A DNA stretch of 64,000 nt. It comes from Coriaria nepalensis. Taxonomy: Eukaryota > Streptophyta > Magnoliopsida > Cucurbitales > Coriariaceae. The DNA is taken from the NCBI GenBank assembly GCA_027186245.1, contig CP114483.1, forward strand, positions 5,156,001 to 5,220,000, in the 5' to 3' direction. The notes under the pieces are model-generated. The model did not search any database. It was not told the DNA's origin and worked only from the letters and a program-made list of their open reading frames with translations. The position numbers were made by a program, and so were the translations under genes. The stretch's first letter is position 1, and each line of letters starts with the position of its first letter. Positions 54,541 through 64,000 of this stretch are shown in pieces.

Positions 54541-55340
54541 TTAAACTTATCTTTGGCAAATGTCGATTGGGTTATACCAATAAACAAGATTAAGAAAATT
54601 GCAAAAGGATGGATATCAAGATCCATTTGATTATGAATTAATGCTTACTCGAAAATCTTGTCTAATTGAAAGTAATAAAATCTACATTTAGTGGAATTGG
54701 AGAGAGAGATCGACTATATTGTTGTGGCCTAATACGTGCCGATGTATATAGACACATGACTAATACTGCTAGAGGTAGTTATTCTTCCTTCATTACTTTC
54801 ATTGAATATATCTTACTAGATTAAGATACATTTATCTTATAAAGCACAAATTCAAACAATATATAAATGAATTAGAAAAAACCATCAGATAAAAGTGGTA
54901 TGATCTTTCGATAGGATCGAGGAGATGAATACTTGAGTCATGAGTTTCTTGGCTACCTCAACTCAAATTTGATTCTCTCTTAATAAACCCCTTCTAGAAC
55001 ACTATAGTTGAGTGGTGCTTTGGAATGGCGGAATCATACTTTGTTAGATATGGTCCGAAAGGACAAAAAATGTGTTTAGTTTGTCGCTCTTAGGCCATGC
55101 CCTAGAAAGCACAAGATACGTGTTGAAAAAAATACCCTCTAAATCTGCATCAACTGCTCCACGTTAGATAGGGAAGCATAAAAGGACATTCCACCATATT
55201 CATATATGGAGATGTTCAACTTATGTTAAAAGTAAGATACAAAAAGGTTAGAGGCAAAAACTGAAATTTTTTTATTTTGTGGTCTTATGAAGACATTAAA
55301 AGTGTATGCCTATCAAGCCAATCATATATTAACTTAATAG
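54541..55340 (+). pseudogene. Copia-4 pre-integrase end and integrase, heavily decayed
   Basis: Translation over many stops gives, in order, TRLRKLQKDGYQDPFDYELM (pre-integrase HHCC part), IESNKIYI, GIGERDRL, ADVYRHMTNTARGSYSSFIT, a 'YGYIYLIKHKFE' relic, DRGDEYLSHEFLGYL, ALEWRNHTLLDMV and SYMEMFNLC-type remnants. This is the standard Ty1/copia integrase order on the plus strand. The piece continues at 57177 beyond an inserted LTR. Confidence 0.75.
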
Positions 55341-55344
55341 GGTA

Positions 55345-57176
55345 AATACTTTATGTGATACTATCTGTAAGTGGATATTAGCAAGACATTATTTATTATC
55401 ATTAATGAAAGTCAATTACTATTTATCACGTTTCTTGAATTTTTTTTTAATTAATATTATAGGTTTTATATATGTATATCATGATAATGTCGAGTATCTT
55501 GAATTATGCACTCTGAAGACCATAGTAGAGATCATGCTAGTAGAGACTCGAGCTGCTAAAAGCTATTAAGATACAAATGGTTCATTGTCATAGGATCTTG
55601 AGAATGGACATCAATGGATCCTGATTGTCAATCATGTAGTTCATCGCCTAGTTATTAAGGAGGCTGATCTCACAACTAGTGATGTTAGTAGAACATCATG
55701 ATAATCGCATGGGTGTTTAGTAGAGACTAAGGGTGTTGAACGTGTCACTTGGATGATTCTCAATGGTGATTAATACTAACTGTTAATGAGAATTATCTAG
55801 TGACTATTTTACATGTAATCCTCTAACCTGAGACACCATGGTTTCCTTATGTACCAGACTTCATACTTTGATATCATTCCTATTAGCCCTAATGGGTGAA
55901 CATGAGGTGAACCATTGGATATGAAGTGTCGGGCGAGAAGGATTATGAGTGGTCAAGAGGGAAGCCATTGCTTCCGTATTAGGAATAAGGTCCTATAGAT
56001 TATATACTCTATTAAACAAGGGATCTTTGCAAAGTAGTATGGTTTAAAATGAGTTTCTGTAAATCCATTGTCGATGTTCAATAAAGGTATGATGGTCCAT
56101 ATGATTTGTCTATTAGGGTTTGACATTTAAATCATGCCATAAGACGAATCGGAATATTGGCAAGATGAAAATATTCTTATTGTACGTATACCATGGCCAC
56201 AAATAGGTTCTTTCAGAAGATGGTGGTATTTTTCATCTCCTAGATAGTTTTGACACTTTGCTAGAAGTCAATCTTGACTTTAAAGTTTAAAGTTATTTAA
56301 TCATGAGATAGTTAAATTAACTGTTTAACTTAAAAGATTATTTTAAATTAAATAAATTTAATTGGGAATTAAATAAAATAAAAAAGGTGTTTATGAAATC
56401 CTCCTGCCGACATGTTATAGAACCTAATTGGTCAACCTAATGTCATGCAGCTCTACTAGAAAAACTAAGTGTGGCATTAATTTAATTAGAATTTAATAAG
56501 TTACATATGAACTTTTATTTAATTATAAAAGTATCCTAAGGTTTCGTAATTAATAATAAAAAATTAAAGGGTTAATGAGTCGGATTATTAATTAGATTTT
56601 CATAGGTCAACATTAATTAAAGGATTGATTAAATAACCCATAGGTATGACCCATGGGTGGCCGGCCAATGATTGGCTTTAGCCCATCTCACTTTTGTATT
56701 TTAAGGTAAATAGGATTCCTAATGAGATTTGGAAATATTACCTAACCTTTGCTTATAAATACAAGGCATATGGTAGCCAAATCATGGAGTGCTCACATAA
56801 GCCTCTTGGCCGAAAATCAAAGAGAGAAAATGGAGTCTTTTCCATTCCTTTTTCCTGAGCTTATTATTTCATGAGTTGAGATCTTAGATAGAAACTTAAT
56901 TATACGAAATAAATTATGTGGATAATGGTTAGAGGGCGAACATGTGGGCGCCTCCCCATCTTATTAAAAGAGAGTTATGTAAAGAGATATTATCTTTCCC
57001 TCAAACTTGATTTAATATTGATGGAATTTACTATACTTTTAGTAAAATAAATTATCTGATATAATTATTGTATGATCGGTCTAGATAAAAATTGTGTTAG
57101 GGTATGATCCGGAGAAAATTTTAAAAATTTCTTCCTCTACATTTATTCTTTTTTATGCTTGCATCCATTTCCTAAC
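55345..57176 (+). repeat. Solo-type LTR inside Copia-4
   Basis: Non-coding 1.8 kb ending CATTTCCTAACA at 57176. Copia-4 pol sequence lies on both sides, and the LTR family string GTAATCCTCTAACCTGAGACACC is at 55816. A TATA-like TATAAATACAAG (56754) and downstream CTCTCTTGG/polyA-like stretch fit an LTR promoter. The left end and the target duplication are not resolved. It contains the sentence-like block CTTTTGTATTTTAAGG before the TATA-like site. No internal ORF. Confidence 0.6.
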
Positions 57177-57595
57177 ATAAATTAGTATATAAATTTCCCT
57201 AATTCCATCGAGCTCAAAATATTTGTAGTCATACATGTTTTCTTCTTAGAAGGAGTGTTACTTTCCAAAATGATAGTGAGAGTAAGAAAATACATGAAGA
57301 AATTCAAGACCCACAAGTTAATAATAAGATAGGGACTTCCAGTTCAAAAATACTCATTTCTAAGGAACTTTCGAAAGAAGGAAATGAGGTTCATCGTGTA
57401 CATAAGCACTCCATAGATTTGGGAGAGTGCCTAGTGAACCTAAATGGTATGGATTTCCTATGGAAAAGTTTAGTAACAGTTCGATTATACATGATGAACC
57501 AACGAGTTATTTTGAGGCCATGTAGAGCCCAAATTTTGAGAGATGGCTTAGAGCCATGCGATTTGAAATTGTATATAGTGTTGTACAATGAGCTG
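57177..57595 (+). pseudogene. Copia-4 integrase tail and reverse-transcriptase start
   Basis: Reads ESKKIHEEIQDPQVNNKIG, then SGRVPSEPKWYGFPMEKF, DEPTSYFEAM-SPNFERW and LEAMRFEI, the typical linker into the Copia RT (normally EPTTYEEAM...EKWLEAM). It stops abruptly near 57590, where a different repeat begins. Stops and shifts are present. Confidence 0.75.
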
Positions 57596-57960
57596 GACTC
57601 ACTATGCATCGGCACAAAATTCGTCATATCTGGAGTTCCCATCGTGGAATCGTTATGAAATTTTCATAATATGTAGATAATACAATTTCAAAGCCAACCA
57701 CCAAACGTATTGCCAGCCAGATGGCTAAGCCACCGGTGATGGGCAGCGCAAGCAACATCATCGATGTTGTAGTGCTCATATAGAATCCTAATGTGCAACG
57801 GCATGAAATTCGTCTTATCTAGGGTTCCAAATATTAGATAGTTTTGAAATTTTCATCATAGGTAGTTAATAGAATTTAAAGCGAAACACCAAACGGATTT
57901 CCAGTTGGACACCCAACTGGCAGTGCGTGCTGCATGGTGGCTCCACGTAGGATGCCATGG
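57590..57960 (+). repeat. ~190-bp tandem duplication
   Basis: Two units share ATGCATCGGCACAAAATTCGTC / ATGTGCAACGGCATGAAATTCGTC, TGAAATTTTCATMATAKGTAG, and CACCAAACGKATT. 57590-57770 and 57780-57960 are about 70% alike by eye. Origin unknown; resembles LTR leader sequence. Confidence 0.65.
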
Positions 57961-58560
57961 TGATATGTGGCGGTGGTGGCAAATTATTGTCGCCGTAAAA
58001 ACCTAATAAGATTAAGTTTCATTTTTGGTTACTAATATTTTAAATTAATTTATTAAAATCTAATATTTTAAATTAATTTATTAAAATTTGATTTTAATTG
58101 GACAATTATGATTAGATATATGTTTGATGATAATGCATGACTATATCAATTATTTTTATATGTTTTTGTATTTATCAAACTTGGAAAATTAAAATTATCT
58201 TAAATAGTTTTTGGTAAATTTAATTAGAAAATTATTTTGACATGTTTCCTTAAGGTTAGAAAAGAGTCTAAAATAAGAATCTTTCCAAAATAATAATTAT
58301 CATTTTAGAAACGGCCCGATTAGGAAACTTTCCAAAAATGGAAAGTTGAAGTTTTTGGCAAGTAACCTTCAAGAGTTAAGGAAAGAAATTTTTTATTATT
58401 TGCTTGTTAGCTTGAATGATTAAAATGAACTAAACAAAAGTTGACTAGTTTGAATTCCTTGAACATGCATCAAGAGATAAAATAATAAATAATATATGAA
58501 TAATTAAAATTGTTTTATTACATTCACGCATTAGATGTATGTAATTTAAGGTACTAAATG
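57961..58560. other. AT-rich sequence, no gene seen
   Basis: Includes a short direct repeat ATATTTTAAATTAATTTATTAAAATYTAAT (58038 and 58064). No coding or element signature recognised. Confidence 0.4.
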
Positions 58561-59715
58561 TGTTGGAAATCGGAATTAAAATTCGTAGCGAAAGTGATTA
58601 TTCATTCTAGTATATAACAAAAATATTCTAAAAATTTTTTAGTGATCTTTTATATATAAATAAATTAATCTTATACGCTAGATGAAAATAACATAATTTA
58701 GCCTACGCAAATCGATTGTTGGGACTCGCACCACAATCTTTCAAGTCGATCCTCATTAAACTAGGGCATGTGTGGACACATAGAGATATGACAAGGTTTT
58801 TTTCTTTAGGGTAATCTCTTCTCGACATACTAAAAATTAATTAGAATATAATGTATTTATAGAGTTCAATTAGGTTTTCTATTTAATATTTTTTTTAATT
58901 TAAACATATTAAATTAATTGAATTAATAATTCCAACATAATATTAAATGATAATAAAATCATGAGATATCTCTTAGTGATGTTTTTGATTTGGTCAAATC
59001 ATTTCAAATCAAATTTAAAATAGAATCTTATCTATTTTAAACCAAATAATATTTTATCTGAATATTAAATTAGCTTCTCAAACCAATTTAAATTTGACTT
59101 ACCTAATATTAATATTAAATTGATATCTCATAACTTAATATTTGATAACATATTTAATTCAAAATTAAATATATTATTATTTTATAAAGTGAATTTTGAA
59201 ATTCACTATAATAATTAAATACATTAATTAATTAATTAACACTAATTATCTCATAATTATATATTTGCTTAAAAAAACTATTTTCTTTGCAAATAAACCA
59301 TTTCTCTACCTTTGTCATCTTACCCTATACAATGTTTTATAGAGGCAACTTAGGGCCATGAACCTATAATTTCAAGCTTCAATAAATTAGATTATTAATA
59401 AACCTCTTTAATTTAATAAATCTTATTTATTAATCCAAATATTATTTCACTAAAAATATGAGATTGAACTATTGTAATTATAGAACAAATTACTGAGCAA
59501 TCTCTCGTAGTCCAGTGATATTATCATTACATGAAATTCAATCCTCCAATAATTGATTTGTAATTGGAGATGGTAAAAATTACCATTTTACCCATGTAAT
59601 TATCTTTTTATCCTTAAGTATCATTAATCCACTAGTGAATGGTCAATTTATAACTTAATTATAAATTTGAGCTCAAAACTATTCAGTTCCATAATTAACT
59701 CTTAAGAGAACCAAT
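58561..59715 (-). repeat. Copia-5 left (3') LTR, inner part deleted
   Basis: Starts TGTTGGAAAT; AT-rich; aligned with 21690-22510 of Copia-2 from 58855 on. At 59720 (AACCAATATACATAATATTGG) the sequence jumps to RNase H-coding sequence, while Copia-2 has ~750 bp more between those points. Confidence 0.8.
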
Positions 59716-62700
59716 ATACATAATATTGGTGTATTATCTCTTTGATGAGATGATATTTCTTCTCTATGTGGTGGCCCCTCTTGTGACTCATCGGTTCATT
59801 AAAATTAGCTATTTCCCCACTGTTGTCACAATATAGGATTAGTGTCTTATCCATATTTGGAACAACTTCTAGATCAGTATATAACTTCCTGAGCCAAACC
59901 ACCTTTTTCGATACTTCACATAATGTTATATATTCGGCTTCCATGATAGAATCTGCAATACTGGATTATTTAATACTTCTCCATACTTTAACTCCTCCAC
60001 CAAACTTGAACACTGATCAAGAAGTCAATTTTCTACTATCTCTATCCGATTGAAAATCAAAATCAATGTTCTAGTGGGGTTCAGGTCTCCACCTGAATAA
60101 ATAAGCATATAGTCTTTCGTTCTCTGGAGATACTTGAGAGTACGCTTTACTGCTATCCAGTGTTCTAAACCAGGATTTGATTAATAATGATTAACTATCC
60201 TTACTATATAGCAAATGTCAGGCTTTATACACAATATGACATACATAAGACTGCCTATAGCTGAGGCATAGGGAATCTTTCTCATCTATTCTTCTTCTTG
60301 AGGTGTCTTTGGATATTACTTTTTAGAAAGAACTACTTCATGCTCCCTTCTTAGAGTTTTGCATTGAAAATGGAGCCATCACCTTATCTATATAAGAGGT
60401 TTGAGATAGTGCTAAAAGCTTCTTCTTCCTATCTCTTAAGATTTGGATTCCTAAAACATAGCTCGCTTCTCCCAAATCTTTCATTTTGAATTGCTCGACT
60501 AGCAATTTCTTCACATTTCACAATATTTTTACATCATTCCCAATGAGTAAAATATCATCTAAGCCACTTGCAAACCATTTACTCTTGGCCTTTTTGCACA
60601 AAATCTTTTACTTGCATCATATAAATGCTCTCCTCAAGATAGACATTCAGAAAAGTTATCTTGATATCCATTTATCATATCTCATAGTCTAAACTATTGG
60701 TTATGGATAAAAGAATGCGTATAGCCTTTAGCATGCAAACAGGAGAGAAAATCTCTTCATAATCGACTCTTTCCCTTTGGGTATATATCACTTTGCTACA
60801 AGTCGTGCCTTTAAAGTCTTTACTTTCTCATCTATGCCTCTTTTCTTTCTAAAGATCCATTTACATCCAATGGGCTTGACATCTTCAAGTGGATCTACAA
60901 GTTCTCAGACAGAATTAGAATACATTGATTCCATTTCTTTATTCATCATATATTGCCATTTACACTTATTAGAATCATCCATTGTCTCCCTACAGGTTAA
61001 TGGATCATCCTAGTTTGTGTCTGACACTAAAACATGTGCCTCAAATCCTCCTACTACCACGAGATACTAGGGTGTTCTGACTAGGATCGGTGGTCTCTTG
61101 ATGTTGTCGTCATCAGATGGTGATTGAGATGGTCTGATATAATCAAAATTTAATTCCTCTATTACTACCTTACTACGGGGTTTGTAGTTTATCATATAGT
61201 CATGTTCGAGAAAGGTTGCATTTGTCGATACATACACTGTTTTCTCACTAGGACTATAAAAGTAACCTTACCTTGTGTTGGGATCATAGCAAACAGATAT
61301 GCAAACTTTAGATTGCGAGTCCAACTTCCGAATCTTAGATTTCAGCACGTGTGCTGGACACCCCCATATGCGAAAATGACATAAACTAGGTTTAATGCCA
61401 TTCCACAACTCTAAAGGTGTCTTTTGTATAGACATATATCTACATTTAAAATGTATATCGCGGTTTGAAGTGCATATCTCCAGAATGTGAGTGGTAGGGA
61501 TGAGTAGCTTAACATTGACCTAACCATATCTAATAAGGTTTTGTTTCTTCTTTCTGCAACACCATTTTGCTGTGGTGTTCCAAGTGCTGTGAGTTGGGAT
61601 AGAATACCATGCTCAAGAAAATGATCATTGAATTCAAAATTAAGGTATTCACCTCCTTAAGTATTATAAGTGATTTTCTTAACTGCTTTTTAGCTTTTGT
61701 TCAGAATTCTTTGAACTTTCCAAAAGTTTGAGATGTCATTTGCATAAGGTATATGTATCTGTATTTATAATAATCATCAATGAAGGTGATGAAATATTTA
61801 TAATCTTCTCTTTTTTGTAAATTTATAGGACCATAGATGTTGGAATGTATAAACTGAAGAGGTTCTTTGGCTGTTTAGCCCTTTATAAGGAAAAGTCTCT
61901 TAGTCATCTTTCCTTCTAGATAGGATTCGCAAACCTAAAGAGTGCCAATAGTTAGCTCTCTTAAAAACTATCCCATACTAACTTGTTTATCCTATTATGA
62001 TTGTTATGTTCTAACTTAAGATGCCAATGATACATATCATCACTTTGATAAACTTTTTGTCGCTTGTTAGATTTAAGATTTGCTAATTTAAATAATTCTA
62101 AATTATTTAATGATCGTTCATTTAGTTTAAGGATATAGATTCCGTTAGCTTGTTTTATACGAAAAATATTGAAACTGTTCTTAGAAATAACAATTTGATT
62201 ATTAATAAAACAAAATATCAAAATCTTGTTCATACAACATAGATAGAGAAATCAAATTTATGCAAAATCTAGGAATAAAATAAATATTGCTCAAAACAAG
62301 ATAATTTTTGCTGAAAACTAAACAGAATGTTCCTACTGCTTTAGCTTAAATGATTGAACCACTGCGAATTCTCATCATCACTTCGCTAATAGCAAGCTCC
62401 CTCGAAGAACTAAGTATCTGTAATGAAGAACAAACATGATTAGTGGCTTCAAAATATACTATCAAAGATTACAAATCATCTTCCACTAAACAGGCTTCTA
62501 AAAAAAGTAAATAAAATTTACCTTTCTTTTTCTCCGTCCGCTCGAGGAGATATTTGTTAGAGTTTCTTTTTCAGTGGCCATCAACTCTTTAGTGGAAATA
62601 CTTTCCCTTAGGTTTTTTTTTTTTTTTTTGGAGTTGTCGTTCTTCTTGTTCTCCTTGCCTTTAAGTGACTTCTTGGTTTTTTTTCCCTTCTTGTTCTTAC

Positions 62701-63367
62701 CATTGGTGTTCTTCCTCTTATTGTTCTTAGCATAATAGGAAAATGGATTTTGTATAGCAACATTTGCTTCATCCTCTTTGGACCTGACCTTAGTAGGGGT
62801 CCCAAAAGTCTGTAATTCATTCAACAGTTGAGTCATGTTATAATACAACTTGTTAATAACATAGTTGATAGTTAATGCAGCAAAAGCCAATGAGAGTAAC
62901 TCTAGTATGATGATAACTTGAGTGCGCTCATCAGTTGTAGCCCCATGTATTTTCGCGTCATGCATCATGTTGATCATGTTCAAAATATGATCTTTGACAG
63001 AAACTCATTTCTTCATCTTGGCATTCATGATGACTTTGGTCAGATTGCTACCCAAACAAAGCCTAGAGAGACTCAAATATCTCATATGCAGTCTCCATAT
63101 TTTCATGTTTCTTCCTAAGAACATCACTCATGCTCATCAATATGTAGCATTTGGCCTTGTTATTGGATTGGATCCAATGGTCATACTTTTCCCATACATT
63201 ACAAGCAGCAGTGGCAATGGGCTCTTTAGGACATTCCCTAGTCAAGATAAATTTATGGTTCTTACAAATTAATACCATATTCATATTTAATTTCCATCTC
63301 ATAAAATTGCAATAGTTAATTTGTATTCATTGAATAAATCGGTAATGGGGTTATTGATTGAGGACAT
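59716..63367 (-). pseudogene. Copia-5 gag-pol polyprotein, disabled
   Basis: Gag ATG at 63367 (MSSINNPITDLFNEYKLT), then a shift; WKLNMNMVLICKNHKFILT at about 63290; QLLNELQTFGTPTKV and a Lys-rich stretch at 62820-62620; no intact zinc knuckle. Pre-integrase is at 62233-61961 (SLNNLELFKLANLKSNKRQK), integrase relics at 61900-61300, RT at 60950-60100. The RT catalytic LDDILLIGND is still readable near 60555 but is fused by a deletion to CKWL. RNase H is at 59944-59725 (MEAEYITLCEVSKKVVWLRK). More decayed than Copia-2 across integrase. Normal role: capsid, integrase and RT of the element. Confidence 0.87.
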
Positions 63368-63614
63368 GATGGTTTCTGAAATTAAATAAAACATATATGA
63401 TTCAATATAATTGAAATAAAGATCAAATTTTTGAAATAGTAAATATGATGCACGACTGCAACAAATAAAACATAGAAAATTATTTATTACTAAACCATGA
63501 TAAATTAATTAAATAATTAATATGTCACCTTGGGGTCGGTAATATTAATTTCAAATTAATTTTGAGACATGCCCAAACCTACGAGTAAAATATCTCATAT
63601 TTTCTTTTTCACAA

Positions 63615-64000
63615 AAAAATTATTTCAATGGATGACTCAATCATAATATTAAATAATAAGATAATTATTAGATGATATCTTTGATCTAGTCAAATATTTT
63701 CAAATCTGATTTAAAATATAATCTTATCTATTTCAAATCATATCATATCTTTAATGATATATTTGATTTAGTCAAACCTTTTCAAATATTATTTAACATA
63801 GAATCTCATCTATTTTAAATCAAATCATATATCTTACTTGAATTTTAAATTAGTTTCTCAAGCCAATATAGATTTGACTTACCTAATCTTAATATTAAAT
63901 TAATATCTCATATCAATTTAATATTATATATAATATATTTAATTCAAAATCAAATATACAATTATTTAAATGATGAATTTCAAAATTCATCATTTAAAAA
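63615..64000 (-). repeat. Copia-5 right LTR, partial
   Basis: Aligned by eye with 58930-59230 (TTTGATYTAGTCAAATAWTTTCAAATC, AACTTACCTAAT-TTAATATTAAATT). It lacks the ~370 bp that start the left LTR, so the junction with the leader at 63615 is probably a deletion. Confidence 0.75.

Larger units (their letters stand above)
58561..64000 (-). mobile_element. Copia-5: Ty1/copia element, runs off the window
   Basis: Same family as Copia-2. Plus-strand TGTTGGAAATCGG at 58561 marks the outer LTR end. Left LTR to about 59715, degenerate gag-pol to 63367, leader 63420-63610, then right LTR sequence from about 63615 to the window end. An internal deletion of ~750 bp relative to Copia-2 removes the inner LTR part and the RNase H end. 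Confidence 0.85.

Noticed and set aside
1..64000. tRNA, rRNA or snRNA genes
   Set aside because: No clover-leaf, box A/B pair or rRNA-like block was recognised by eye; tRNA-like hits were only the retroelement primer-binding sites.

Overview
This is plant nuclear DNA, probably from a eudicot. It has one intron-bearing beta-galactosidase gene (GH35 with a C-terminal galactose-lectin domain, the plant layout), Ty1/copia and Ty3/gypsy LTR retrotransposons, L1-type LINEs whose ORF1 carries a DUF4283 plus zinc-knuckle module, a MuDR-type element with a Ulp1-like protease gene, and about 1 kb of degenerate TTTAGGG repeats. The density of broken, nested elements and a ~142-bp satellite suggests gene-poor heterochromatin, possibly pericentromeric. 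The species cannot be named from this window.

Layout. 1-3.39 kb: 5' half of a minus-strand Copia element (Copia-1) with primer-binding site and LTR, abutting a LINE 5' fragment (LINE-A, 3.39-4.45) that lies in a Gypsy pol end (4.46-5.15). 5.15-12.96: the Gypsy LTR, split by a 7.26-kb LINE (LINE-B) flanked by a 13-bp target-site duplication. 12.96-19.57: array of a ~142-bp satellite, split by LINE-C. 19.57-21.69: purine-rich tract, second Gypsy pol end, LTR and reverse transcriptase. 21.69-28.47: degenerate Copia-2 (minus). 28.47-29.30: the same satellite, inverted. 29.30-32.82: LINE-D. 32.83-34.4: Copia-3 integrase scrap, a plus-strand Copia primer site and a scrap of the Copia-4 family.

34.86-38.29: the only gene that looks intact, a seven-exon, minus-strand beta-galactosidase of 842 codons related to the Arabidopsis BGAL11/13/14 group.

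39.5-57.6: an old plus-strand Copia (Copia-4) broken by younger insertions. A MuDR-like element (42.02-53.75, imperfect 9-bp target duplication) holds a convergent pair: a dead transposase (plus, itself split by LINE-E with a 15-bp target duplication) and a dead DUF1985/Ulp1-like gene (minus). Between the two lie a 26-bp minisatellite, ~970 bp of telomere-like repeats and tandem palindromes. A solo-type LTR interrupts Copia-4 again at 55.3-57.2. 58.56-64.0: Copia-5 (minus, same family as Copia-2), cut by the window end.

Apart from the beta-galactosidase, every recognised coding region carries stops, frameshifts or deletions. Nothing here amounts to a new multi-gene system. The most unusual items are a Copia pre-integrase segment amplified in tandem, the telomere-like block and foldbacks inside the Ulp1-carrying MULE, and LINE derivatives that kept ORF1 but lost the reverse transcriptase.
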